Below, piece after piece: positions 33,914 to 42,494 of a DNA stretch of 45,756 nt (positions are counted from its first letter, which is position 1; each line of letters starts with the position of its first letter). Location: assembly GCA_005805305.1 (NCBI GenBank), contig SYMW01000017.1:1-45756 (forward strand), read 5' to 3'. Under the pieces are notes generated by a model. It saw only the letters and a list, made by a program, of their open reading frames with translations, had not been told where the DNA came from and made no database searches. Both the position numbers and the translations under genes were made by a program. This DNA comes from Verrucomicrobiales bacterium (lineage in GTDB: Bacteria > Verrucomicrobiota > Verrucomicrobiia > Limisphaerales > F1-80-MAGS106).

Positions 33914-35389
33914 TCAGGCCAAGATGCGTGAAACGATCTCGCCATGAACATCTGTCAGCCTGAAATGGCGTCCTTGGAACTTATAAGTGAGCCTTTCGTG
34001 GTCAATTCCGAGAAGCTTGAGCACGGTCGCCTGTAAGTCGTGGACATGCACCGGATCCTTGACCACGTTCATTGCGAGGTCGTCCGTCTCGCCGTAGCTC
34101 ATCCCTTTTCGGACCCCGCCTCCCGCCATAAAAACGGTGAAAGCGTAGGGGTGATGGTCGCGGCCCCATCGTTTGCGGTCATCCAGATTGCCTTGAATGA
34201 ATGGCGTGCGGCCAAATTCGCCGCCCCAAATGACCAGGGTATCGTCCAGGAGGCCGCGTTGCTTGAGGTCAAGAATCAGGCCTGCCGAGGGTTGATCGGT
34301 ATCCTTGCATTGAGTGTAAAGCTCAGTCGTGATGCTATTGTGCTGGTCCCAACCGGCATGCATGACTTGAACAAAACGCACGCCCCGCTCAACCAATCGG
34401 CGAGCCATGAGGCAGTTGTAGGCGTAGGTGCCCGGCTCACGCACAGACGGACCGTAAAGCCCCAGAACATCGTCCTTTTCACGTGAAATATCGGTGAGCT
34501 CCGGAACGCTGGCTTGCATCCTGAACGCCATTTCATATTGCGCGATGCGCGTCGCTATTTCTGGGTCCAAGTATTCCCTCAGCTTGATCTCGTTCAAGGC
34601 TGCAATATCGTCCAGCATCTCGCGCCGCATCGGCCGGCCCATTCCCTCCGGACTCTTGATGTAGAGGACGGGATCCGTGCTTCCCCGGAACTTGACTCCC
34701 TGGAACCGAGAAGGCAAGAAGCCGGAACCCCAATAAAAATCGTAAAAGATTTGACCGCACGAAGTCCCTTTGCTCACCGATGTCATCACGGCGAAGGCCG
34801 GGAGGTCGGAGGTGTCGCACCCGAGCCCGTAGGCCAGCCACGCGCCCATCGATGGGCGTCCTGGAATTTGGCCGCCGCTCAAAATGAGCGATATCCCCGG
34901 GGCGTGGTTCACGGCGTCGGTGTGCATGCTTTTCAAGAAGCACAACTCATCCGCAACACTGGCGATGTGGGGCAGAAACGCGCTGACCCAAGCTCCGGAT
35001 TGGCCGTGCTGCTTGAATGCCTCGACTGGCGATAGGATCAGTTTGCCATCGGCTTTCCCGGTCATCGTGCTGAATCGTTTGCCACCGATGTAACCGTCCG
35101 GAATGGGCTTTCCGTGCAATTGTTGCAGGCGGCTTTTGTAATCAAACAGATCGACGTGCGTGGGCGCCCCATTTTGAAACAAGTAGATCACACGCCGGGC
35201 TTTGGGAGCGAAGTGAGGAAGATCCGGAAGCCCTGGGATGACCGGCGATCTTGGCGCGGAAACCTCGCTTCCCAACCCTCCAGTCTTGGAAAGCAACGAA
35301 GCGAGAGCGGCCGTTCCAATCCCCAGCGCGCCACGTCCGAAAAACTCTCTTCTCGTGAGGTTCAGCCGGTTCTCGAATAATGGGTTCAT
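33914..35389 (-). CDS. DUF1501 family protein with Tat signal
   Basis: A 491-aa member of the DUF1501 family (alkaline-phosphatase/sulfatase-like fold), which is expanded in planctomycetes and verrucomicrobia. The N-terminus LTRREFFGRGALGIGTAALASLL is a twin-arginine signal. Family landmarks are APKARRVIYLFQNGAPTHVDLFDYK, HTDAVNHAPG, GRPSMGAWLAYGLG, FVQVMHAGWDQHN, VIWGGEFGRTPF, GRDHHPYAFTVFMAGGG and a C-terminal HDLQATVLKLLGIDH segment. It follows the PSD1-type cytochrome gene on the same strand after a gap of about 150 bases, the usual pairing for these families. The biochemical role of the pair is not established; breakdown of polysaccharide or organic matter at the periplasmic side is only suggested in the literature. 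The product is exported folded. Confidence 0.93.
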   Translation of the reverse strand: MNPLFENRLNLTRREFFGRGALGIGTAALASLLSKTGGLGSEVSAPRSPVIPGLPDLPHFAPKARRVIYLFQNGAPTHVDLFDYKSRLQQLHGKPIPDGYIGGKRFSTMTGKADGKLILSPVEAFKQHGQSGAWVSAFLPHIASVADELCFLKSMHTDAVNHAPGISLILSGGQIPGRPSMGAWLAYGLGCDTSDLPAFAVMTSVSKGTSCGQIFYDFYWGSGFLPSRFQGVKFRGSTDPVLYIKSPEGMGRPMRREMLDDIAALNEIKLREYLDPEIATRIAQYEMAFRMQASVPELTDISREKDDVLGLYGPSVREPGTYAYNCLMARRLVERGVRFVQVMHAGWDQHNSITTELYTQCKDTDQPSAGLILDLKQRGLLDDTLVIWGGEFGRTPFIQGNLDDRKRWGRDHHPYAFTVFMAGGGVRKGMSYGETDDLAMNVVKDPVHVHDLQATVLKLLGIDHERLTYKFQGRHFRLTDVHGEIVSRILA

Positions 35390-35545
35390 AGCGTATGGCC
35401 CGCTTCCCGGTCCTCACCGATTGCAGGCGGCGAAACGTTGTCTTCGCTCAGTCGTCGCCCGCGTCCAGCCACGTGGGAGCCAATCCCCCGCCGGTCAGTG
35501 GGTTGCAACCAGAGCTGTTCCTCACTCAGAACCGCGAAGAACCAA

Positions 35546-38056
35546 TCACTGCTTTGTGAGGGCCTCATCCAGGTTGAACAAAGTGGAACAGACGACAGTC
35601 AACGCCGCTAGCTCAGCGCGGGAATCCGGGCTCAAAAAACTTTGTCCACCCGGTTTAAGAATCGCTTCGGCTTGCGCGGGGTTCAACCCAAAATCCTTTG
35701 TGTAACGGTCAAGGGCCGCGTTGAGCCTCCCAAATTCTGCGTCGCTCGGATGGCGCCCGAGCACGATCAAGAAAGCCCGTTTCAGCCATCCTTCCGGCTT
35801 TAAGTTCGAGTTTGTCATCAACTTCGCGGACAAATGCATCGCGGCTTCGAAATACGTGGGATCGTTCATCGTCGCAAGGGCGTGCAATGGGGTGTTGGTG
35901 CGTGGCTGCCTTACGGTGCAAACTTGGCGGGATGGATTGTCGAAAAACATCGTGGGAGCGACGATCCGTCTCCAAAATGTGTAGAGGCTGCGCCGATAAA
36001 GCCCTTCCCCCTGGTCCTGCTTGTAACGCTTCGCGCCGAAAGTGGATTCCTCCCACACTCCATCCGGCTGATACGGTCTGACAGGACGCCCATCGGCTGA
36101 TTCGACAAGCAACCCGCTCGCGCTCAAAGCTTGGTCGCGGAGCATCCAGGAGGGCATCCTAAACCGCGCGCCACGGGCCAAAAGCCGATTCTGAGGGTCA
36201 CGCTCCCAGAGTTCCCGTGCCGCCGTGGATTGCTGTCGATAGGTCGCGCTGGTGACGATGAGTCTGCACAGTCTTTTCAAATCCCAACCGCTCGACATGA
36301 ACTCCAAAGCCAGCCAGTCCAACAACTCTGGATTCGATGGGTTTTCAGCTTGAACTCCGAAGTTCTCCGAAGTGCTCACGAGGCCGATCCCGAAGAATTG
36401 CTGCCAGATTCGATTGACGAAAACCCTCGAAGTCAGCGGGTTCTCGGGCGACAGAATCCACTGGGCAAGCCCCAGCCGATTCGTGGGCTCGTGGGTTCCT
36501 GATGGAGCCAGGCTCTCGGGAACACCCGCTTTAACTCGTTCCAATGGTTTGTCATAAAGTCCCTTCGATAGCAAAAAAGTCGCCCGATTCGTGCTCTGGT
36601 CCTCCATGACCATGACACGAGGGATCGACGCCAGAAGAGCAGAACGTTCGTTGACTGATTTTCTGAGGATTTCAAGGACTTCGAAGTAGGCAGCATCATT
36701 TGTCTTCCAGTAGACGCTCATTTTTTCAAGCCGGCCGGCATCGCGTTTCGCCGGGTCGATCGCCGTATGTTCCTGCAGTTCCTTGGGAAGATCTTTCAGT
36801 GGTTGGGAAGAGCTCACCGGTTGATCCGAAGGCCTTGGGAATTTTGTTTGCTCGAAGACGGCGAGTTCCTTTGCCGCTCGCACGACTTCCAGATCGAGCC
36901 TCTCGGAGGAACGGCGCTGGATCGGCGTGGGAACCTCGACAAAGGGTTTGGTTTGGGGGTCGCCGCCAGCACCTGTCACGGGGGTCTGATTAAAAAAAGC
37001 AGAGAAACGATAATAATCCCGCTGAGTGAGAGGATCATATTTGTGATCGTGGCATCGGCAGCAGTTAAAAGTCAGGCCAAGCCACACCGTGCCAGCGGTC
37101 TCCGCCATATCCATGACGTAATCGACTCGATTCTCCTCCGGAATTCTGCCGCCTTCACCATTGATCATATGGTTGCGGCAGAAACCGGTGGCCAGCTTCT
37201 GTTCCTGGGTAGCGTTTGGAAGCAGATCGCCAGCGAGTTGCCACAAGGTGAACTGATCGAATGGCAGATTCTCATTGAACGCTTTCACCACCCAGTCCCG
37301 CCAAGGCCACATGGTGCGGTCCGAATCGCCTTGATAACCGTTGGAATCCGCATATCGCGCCGCGTCCAACCAATCCCAGGCCATTCGCTCGCCATACCGG
37401 GGCGAAGCCAGCAATCGATCGACTAGCGACTCGTAGGCGTCGATCGATGGGTCCGCCAGGAAATCGGAGATTTCGCGAGGAGTTGGAGGCAATCCCGTAA
37501 GATCCAATGCAACCCGGCGAATCAGAACCGCCCTCGATGCCTCCGGAGAAAGCGAGAGTCCGGCGCGGCGCAGTCGATCAGCCACGAAGTTGTCGATGGG
37601 ATTCAGGATGGCGGACAGGCTGGGATCCAGAGGAACTGCTGGACGAGAGGGTTTGTCGAAAGCCCAATGGGAACCCCAGTGTGCTCCTTCTTTAATCCAG
37701 CGCTCGATGAGTTCGATCTGATCGGATCTAAGGTCCTTTTTGAGTTTTTCCGGAGGCATCTTCTCCTCTTTGTCCGAAGAAGTGATTCGCAAGAACATCT
37801 GGCTTTCCTTGGGGTTTCCAGGAACCACAGCGGCCGTCCCATTGGCTCTCTTGCCCAAGGCCCCTTCCTTTGTGTCCAGACGAAGTTTGGCCTTCAACGA
37901 CTTTTCATCCGGCCCATGGCACTGGAAACAATGCTCGGACAGGATGGGGAGTATCTCGCGCGAAAAATGGACCTCAGCCGCGACCGAACCACTCTCATAT
38001 TCAGCCGGGGAAAGCGCGATTACCGCGAACAGGAGCGCGATCGGCCTGGCTCTCAT
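35546..38056 (-). CDS. PSD1 and planctomycete cytochrome C (PSCyt1/PSCyt2) domain protein
   Basis: An 836-aa exported protein with the three-domain order PSCyt1 (heme motif CFQCH, about residues 43-47, in ILSEHCFQCHGPDEKSLKAKLRLD), PSCyt2/DUF1549 (about 150-350, IDNFVADRLRRAGL, YADSNGYQGDSDRTMWPWRDWVV, CRCHDHKYDPLTQRDYY) and PSD1/DUF1553 (about 550-810, SRVFVNRIWQQFFGIGLV, PSNPELLDWLALEFM, WRRIVAPTMFFDNPSRQVC). The second CxxCH-like CCRCH in the middle domain may bind another heme. I start at the ATG at 38056, which gives a signal peptide; a GTG at 38077 is the alternative. It precedes the DUF1501 gene in a likely operon. Family function is unproven. Confidence 0.93.
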   Translation of the reverse strand: MRARPIALLFAVIALSPAEYESGSVAAEVHFSREILPILSEHCFQCHGPDEKSLKAKLRLDTKEGALGKRANGTAAVVPGNPKESQMFLRITSSDKEEKMPPEKLKKDLRSDQIELIERWIKEGAHWGSHWAFDKPSRPAVPLDPSLSAILNPIDNFVADRLRRAGLSLSPEASRAVLIRRVALDLTGLPPTPREISDFLADPSIDAYESLVDRLLASPRYGERMAWDWLDAARYADSNGYQGDSDRTMWPWRDWVVKAFNENLPFDQFTLWQLAGDLLPNATQEQKLATGFCRNHMINGEGGRIPEENRVDYVMDMAETAGTVWLGLTFNCCRCHDHKYDPLTQRDYYRFSAFFNQTPVTGAGGDPQTKPFVEVPTPIQRRSSERLDLEVVRAAKELAVFEQTKFPRPSDQPVSSSQPLKDLPKELQEHTAIDPAKRDAGRLEKMSVYWKTNDAAYFEVLEILRKSVNERSALLASIPRVMVMEDQSTNRATFLLSKGLYDKPLERVKAGVPESLAPSGTHEPTNRLGLAQWILSPENPLTSRVFVNRIWQQFFGIGLVSTSENFGVQAENPSNPELLDWLALEFMSSGWDLKRLCRLIVTSATYRQQSTAARELWERDPQNRLLARGARFRMPSWMLRDQALSASGLLVESADGRPVRPYQPDGVWEESTFGAKRYKQDQGEGLYRRSLYTFWRRIVAPTMFFDNPSRQVCTVRQPRTNTPLHALATMNDPTYFEAAMHLSAKLMTNSNLKPEGWLKRAFLIVLGRHPSDAEFGRLNAALDRYTKDFGLNPAQAEAILKPGGQSFLSPDSRAELAALTVVCSTLFNLDEALTKQ

Positions 38057-38363
38057 GAATGTTTGGCGCCGTGTCACACAGCAACTTTATCGAACATTTC
38101 CCGCTTGCCAAGCTTGCCATAAGTCGGGAGCCATGGATCGACGGCTAGAGTTGAACGGGTGTCGTTAATCCTTAGCCGTGACTAGGGAATCCCCGGATAG
38201 GGCCGCGCTGCCGCGCAGCCCAGCCTTTAGCTTAATGGTCACGGTTTACGCTGATCTCGTTGCCGCGGGCTGGGAGCCTGAATGGACGGTTGCAAAGTTT
38301 GCGGGGTTGTGCTTTTCGCTGCATTGGGTCACAGTTCCCAAAACACTATCCAACGCCACTCTT
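38057..38363. other. Divergent promoter region, PSD1 / superoxide dismutase
   Basis: About 300 bases between two genes that point away from each other. The superoxide dismutase frame is open further upstream (to a GTG at 38178), but the extra 62 residues precede a signal peptide and are unlikely to be translated. I see no repeat copy or clear promoter boxes. Confidence 0.4.
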
Positions 38364-39083
38364 ATGATAAACCGCCGTAAAGCCGTACAAAAAACAGCGC
38401 TTCTGAGCGCCACGCTCAGCATCGGGTCTTCGATCGCCCTCCATCAGACGCACGCCGCGGAGGTCAGCGCTTCCTTCACTCTGCCAACGCTTCCGTACTC
38501 CTTCGACGCCCTGGAGCCACACATCGACGCGCAAACAATGCAGATCCACCATGGGAAACACCACGCGGCTTACGTCGCCGGCTTGAACAAGGCCGTCGCC
38601 GACAAGGCCGCTTTGGCTTCAAAACCGGTTGAAGTGTTGCTGAAAGATCTTGGCATGGTCCCGGAGGCCATCAGGTCTGCCGTCCGAAATCATGGTGGAG
38701 GTCATGCGAACCATTCCTTGTTTTGGCAGTCTCTCAAGAAGAATGGGGGAGGGCGCCCGAGCGGTGAGTTGGCGAAGGCCATCGACAGAAAATTCGCCAG
38801 TTTCACCGGCTTCCAGGAAAAGTTTACAGATGCGGCCTTGAAGCAATTTGGCAGCGGTTGGGCTTGGTTGAGCTTGGGCGCGAACAAGGACCTCCTGGTC
38901 GAAAGCACTCCCAATCAAGACTCTCCTCTCTCCGCCGGTCGGGTCCCATTGCTCGGCATAGACGTATGGGAGCACGCTTATTATCTTAAGTATCAAAATC
39001 GACGCGCGGATTATGTCGCGGCATTTTACAGCGTTATCAATTGGGATTTCGTGAGTGAACGTTATCTGAAGCATTCCCATTGA
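38364..39083 (+). CDS. Exported Fe/Mn superoxide dismutase
   Basis: A 239-aa superoxide dismutase with an N-terminal extension [10 protein letters not shown] plus a hydrophobic stretch ending HAAE, which resembles a twin-arginine or Sec signal peptide. The catalytic domain begins [15 protein letters not shown] and has the metal ligands in [11 protein letters not shown] (His62), NHSLFW (second His) and [12 protein letters not shown] (Asp and His). GSGWAWLSL and NQDSPL are typical of the C-terminal domain. Metal preference cannot be fixed by eye. The enzyme would act outside the cytoplasm. The start ATG is the one that begins the signal peptide. mazG follows 19 bases later. Confidence 0.92.
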   Translation: MINRRKAVQKTALLSATLSIGSSIALHQTHAAEVSASFTLPTLPYSFDALEPHIDAQTMQIHHGKHHAAYVAGLNKAVADKAALASKPVEVLLKDLGMVPEAIRSAVRNHGGGHANHSLFWQSLKKNGGGRPSGELAKAIDRKFASFTGFQEKFTDAALKQFGSGWAWLSLGANKDLLVESTPNQDSPLSAGRVPLLGIDVWEHAYYLKYQNRRADYVAAFYSVINWDFVSERYLKHSH

Positions 39084-39102
39084 TTCGGTCAGACGTGCCG
39101 CC

Positions 39103-39852
39103 ATGAGTTCGCGCGCGCCTCTCAAACGGCTTCTCGAGGTGATGGCTAAACTCCGGTCTCCGGAGGGATGTCCATGGGATCGGGAGCAGGATCACGGGAC
39201 CCTCCGTTTCCATGCGGTGGAAGAAGCTTATGAGTTGATGGATGCCATCGAGTCGGGCGACGACGGAGAAATGGCGGAAGAACTCGGTGATCTTCTATTG
39301 CAAGTCGTGTTTCACACCCAACTTGCCAAGGAGCGGCGCGCTTTCGATTTTGATGCTGTGTGCCGCCGGATCACCGAGAAACTCATTCGCCGACACCCGC
39401 ACGTGTTTGGGAACTCCAACGCCAAAACTGTGGATGCGGTATGGGAACAATGGGAAAAAATTAAGAAGGCGGAAAAGGCCGGCACTAAGCATGATCGATC
39501 GTCCGCTTTGGATGGCATTCCAAGGCATCTCCCGGCGTTGCTTCGCGCTGAAAAGCTTTCCAAAAAAGCCCGCAAAGCCGGACTTCTGAGGGAATCCGAA
39601 GGCGCCGCCAGATTGGCGGGCATGAAATCGCTCATGAATGCGGGAAAGCGAATCAAGCGAAGCGAGATCGGGGCAGCGTTGTTCGATCTTGCAAGCGCTT
39701 CCCAAGCTCAGGGATGGAGCGCTGAGGAATTGTTGCGATCAGAAACACAGCGGCGGGAGAAGCGATGGCGCGTTGTTGAGAGAAATCGAATCAAACCGCT
39801 CGATCCTGAATTGGGTTCATCCAGAGGGTATGATCCTCAAAATGGAAGTTGA
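39103..39852 (+). CDS. mazG: Nucleoside triphosphate pyrophosphohydrolase MazG
   Basis: An all-alpha NTP pyrophosphohydrolase of 249 aa that hydrolyses NTPs to NMP and pyrophosphate. It begins LKRLLEVMAKLRSPEGCPWDREQ and has the metal-binding EEAYE and EELGDLLLQVVFH motifs (about 46-75), then ITEKLIRRHPHVFGN and VWEQWEKIKKAEK of the linker. A second MazG half (SALDGIPRHLPALLRAEKLSKKA) follows, but it is shortened and its metal motif is not visible. The stop codon TGA and the preceding few codons lie inside the left end of a repeat-family copy. The normal C-terminus may therefore be longer or different. The start is an ATG 19 bases after the superoxide dismutase gene. Confidence 0.93.
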   Translation: MSSRAPLKRLLEVMAKLRSPEGCPWDREQDHGTLRFHAVEEAYELMDAIESGDDGEMAEELGDLLLQVVFHTQLAKERRAFDFDAVCRRITEKLIRRHPHVFGNSNAKTVDAVWEQWEKIKKAEKAGTKHDRSSALDGIPRHLPALLRAEKLSKKARKAGLLRESEGAARLAGMKSLMNAGKRIKRSEIGAALFDLASASQAQGWSAEELLRSETQRREKRWRVVERNRIKPLDPELGSSRGYDPQNGS

Positions 39853-40015
39853 ACCTCTTTCAGTTTTTGCAAAAATCTGGATGAGAAAGGCTTGACGAAA
39901 GGGGTGGCAGATCTCCTTTCGATCTGGTGAGTGATTCCGAAAAAAATTTATCGCTGGGATGGTGCGAAAATTCTTCAGGAGCAACTTCCGTTGTAAGGTT
40001 TCCGTTGTAAGGTTG
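39835..40015 (+). repeat. 160-bp repeat family copy with duplicated right end (copy C)
   Basis: Left end CCTCAAAATGGAAGTTGAAC and right end GAGCAACTTCCGTTGTAAGG are inverted repeats that share compensating changes (GGAAGTTG against CAACTTCC). The interior has the family motifs TCTGGATGAGAAAGGCTTGA and GATCTGGTGAGTGATTCCGA. The right end TTCCGTTGTAAGGTT is repeated immediately (39988-40002 and 40001-40015, overlapping by about 2 bases). The copy covers the end of mazG and stops close to the end of the convergent CCA-adding enzyme gene. Confidence 0.85.
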
Positions 40016-40024
40016 AATCGGTTT

Positions 40025-41422
40025 TTATTTCTCTTCAGAGAGAAAATGAGTCAGCCAATGCTCGGCTCCCTCTGAATCCTCAAAGGCAGCATCCAACTGG
40101 GCTTCGAAAGCCGCGTTCAGGATTCGCTTGAATCGAGGCGAAGGAGTCAGCCCCCGGTTCAAAAGATCGCGCCCTGATAAAATCGGCTTGGGCGCCTCCT
40201 TCCGCAAGCCGAGCTCGCGCGCCCTTTGCTGAAGATTCAAGAGAGTCGCGGAAGGCTCCTGGCTTCGAGGTGGGCGTCCAAACTGATCCGCTCGAATCAC
40301 AGTGCAAAGATTTTCGATCGTTTCGGGCACAAGGCGCGCTGCGAGTCGGCGAACCGACCTGTCGGTCTGTGTTTGGAGGTGTGCCATGTGATTGGTCACC
40401 AGCCTCACGATGCGCCGAGTGAACTCCGGCGGGATGCCGATGCGACCTAGAAAGGTCTCCGCGATGGGACCGGCCTTCGCTTCGTGCCCGGGCGCGACGA
40501 TTCGCACAACACCGTCCTTAATTGTTTTATGGGTCGTGACCGGTTTGGCGAAGTCGTGGGCCAAAACAGCGAAGGTCAGCACGAGGCGCTCCAATTCCAG
40601 CGCATCGATCCATTCCCGCATTTGAACCAGAGCATCGAGGCAATGGCAGACATGTGCGAAAACATCTCCTTCTGGATGCCACTCTGGTTCTTGTTCCACG
40701 CCCCGGAGCGCGTCGATTTCGGGAAAATGCCCAAGCCAGCCCGCATCCAACAGGAATCGCAACCCGTGCGAGGGAGAAGCGCTCTTTGACGCCCACTTTT
40801 GCCACTCCCCTCGAATACGCTCGACCGCGAGTTCACTAAAGCTCGAGCTTATGGAGCGACAGGCATCCTGAGTTTCGGGAGCGGCCTCGAGGCGAAATCG
40901 AGAGGCAAACTGCATTCCTCGCAAAACCCGGAGCGGATCATCCGAAAACGCAGGACTGGTATGGCGCAGAACACGAGTCTCCAAATCTTTTTGACCGCCA
41001 AAGAAATCAATCAAACAACCCTGGCGCGGATCAAACATCATCGAGTTGATGGTGAAATCCCGGCGGGCGGCGGCTTCCGGCAGCGGCAAATCCTTGTCGA
41101 ATTCAACCAGGAATCCTCGATGGCCAGGCGCCACCTTCGAATCGCGGCGGGGCAGGCTGAAATCGTAGACATGCCCATCACGGACTTGGAGCTTGAAGAC
41201 TCCAAAGGATCGACCTACCAAATCCGTTCTTCCCCAGCGCTGCAGGCCCTGCTGCAACGCCTCACCCGACACATCAAACACTTCAATGTCAAAATCCGTT
41301 ATGGGCAACCCCAGCAACCGGTCTCGAACGCAACCTCCCACGAGGAACGAACGGCGTAACTCCGGAGTCCGCTCCAAAATCTCCCTCAACCGCTTTGGCA
41401 ACTCGAACTCCAATTGTTCCAT
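40025..41422 (-). CDS. tRNA nucleotidyltransferase / poly(A) polymerase family protein with HD domain
   Basis: A class II nucleotidyltransferase of 465 aa. The head domain has FLVGGCVRDRLLG (27-39) and the catalytic DFDIE (Asp43, Asp45), then RRDFTINSMMFD and DDPLRVLRGMQFASRF, which are RNA and nucleotide-binding motifs of CCA-adding enzymes. The middle and C-terminal parts contain an HD phosphohydrolase domain (GDVFAHVCHCLDAL near 250, AHDFAKP near 293), as in E. coli Cca. The most probable role is addition or repair of the tRNA CCA end; poly(A) polymerase or A-adding activity cannot be excluded. It is 18 bases downstream of the unknown exported protein gene on the same strand and likely shares its transcript. 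Confidence 0.9.
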   Translation of the reverse strand: MEQLEFELPKRLREILERTPELRRSFLVGGCVRDRLLGLPITDFDIEVFDVSGEALQQGLQRWGRTDLVGRSFGVFKLQVRDGHVYDFSLPRRDSKVAPGHRGFLVEFDKDLPLPEAAARRDFTINSMMFDPRQGCLIDFFGGQKDLETRVLRHTSPAFSDDPLRVLRGMQFASRFRLEAAPETQDACRSISSSFSELAVERIRGEWQKWASKSASPSHGLRFLLDAGWLGHFPEIDALRGVEQEPEWHPEGDVFAHVCHCLDALVQMREWIDALELERLVLTFAVLAHDFAKPVTTHKTIKDGVVRIVAPGHEAKAGPIAETFLGRIGIPPEFTRRIVRLVTNHMAHLQTQTDRSVRRLAARLVPETIENLCTVIRADQFGRPPRSQEPSATLLNLQQRARELGLRKEAPKPILSGRDLLNRGLTPSPRFKRILNAAFEAQLDAAFEDSEGAEHWLTHFLSEEK

Positions 41423-41440
41423 GGACGGTCTGAAGCCGCG

Positions 41441-42265
41441 TCATTTGCCGTGCTGAGCCGGCGAATAACTCTCCTCCAGCTCCCCTTCGGGGCGAATTTT
41501 AGAAGCCGTTTCGCGCGCGCGCAGCCGGAGGGGCGAGAACAGTTTTCTGCCTTGAATCGTGAACACGCCGTTTTTGTTGAACCACACACCCGATGGAAGC
41601 CGATCGCGATTCATCACCATGCTCAACTCCTTTAGGGATCCCAAGAATCCACCCCACAATGAAACCTCCTCTGTCAGTCGTAGATCGATTTTCGCCAACT
41701 CCGAATCCTCCTCGTCGATCCATACCCTGCCGCTCAACTTGTTCAGCACACGATCAGCGATCCTTTGTTCCGATAGCCGGGTTTCCTTTGGCTTGAAGGA
41801 AAGGATCACGGCAGTCCTGCCTAGGATCATTTCCCGTCCCTCAACCGTGTAGTGAAAGCGGTTCAACAAGTCCTCGTTGATGACCATCTCTCGTCGCCCG
41901 GGGCGTTTTTGCGAGGTCACCGTGCGCTGGGTGTTTTCCTGGCGCTCGTTCTCTCTTTGGATCTGCTCTTTGTTGAAGGATTTTCCGTTGACTCGAATCA
42001 GGCGTGGGTGAGGCATGCCGCCAATTAAGCTCACCTCATAGATGTGCTCTTTCCTGGACTTGACCTTGCCGGTTTCGTCCAACTCCTCGGTCTCGAGAGT
42101 CTTCAGGTAGACGTATCGAGTTCGATTCGTCTCCGAGCCAACGGCTTTGGCCCGTTCGAGCAATTTGGCTATCACATCGCTCGCCAGTGGGAGCTGGGGC
42201 GTGGCTTCAGTCGCAAATCCTTCGACGAGCAAAGCCAAAATGGCCAGGAAGAGAACCTCTTTCAC
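41441..42265 (-). CDS. Exported unknown protein, lipoprotein-sorting (LolA/LppX) fold suspected
   Basis: I do not recognise this protein by name. From a GTG start at 42265 it has 274 aa with a signal peptide (VKEVLFLAILALLVEGFATEATP), then a charged domain with alternating strands such as RYVYLKTLETEELDETGKVKSRKEH, FHYTVEGREMILGRTAVILSFKPK and SGRVWIDEEDSELAKIDLRL. This rhythm is like the antiparallel sheet of LolA/LolB/RseB-type periplasmic proteins, where xVWIDxxxxxxxKID is a recurrent motif. The frame is open to 42460, but the extra 65 residues before the signal peptide look untranslated. It lies between psd and the CCA-adding enzyme gene, all on the - strand. Confidence 0.65.
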   Translation of the reverse strand: MKEVLFLAILALLVEGFATEATPQLPLASDVIAKLLERAKAVGSETNRTRYVYLKTLETEELDETGKVKSRKEHIYEVSLIGGMPHPRLIRVNGKSFNKEQIQRENERQENTQRTVTSQKRPGRREMVINEDLLNRFHYTVEGREMILGRTAVILSFKPKETRLSEQRIADRVLNKLSGRVWIDEEDSELAKIDLRLTEEVSLWGGFLGSLKELSMVMNRDRLPSGVWFNKNGVFTIQGRKLFSPLRLRARETASKIRPEGELEESYSPAQHGK

Positions 42266-42494
42266 GGTTCGGAATCTGCCTCTGGGAGTGTTCAGGAGAA
42301 GGTGTGACGGCGGGTGCTCTCGCGGTGAATCAACCGATGAGCCCGCGAATTCCAGGCGGGCAACACTTTGGTCTCCCTGGGGCGTCGGTATGTCAGCGGC
42401 AACAAAGCTTTTCAATGGCATCACACTAGTTCGTTGAAGGCATCGTGTGGCTTCACCCACGCTCCATTGGTTTGGGAATCATGCAAGCTTCTTT

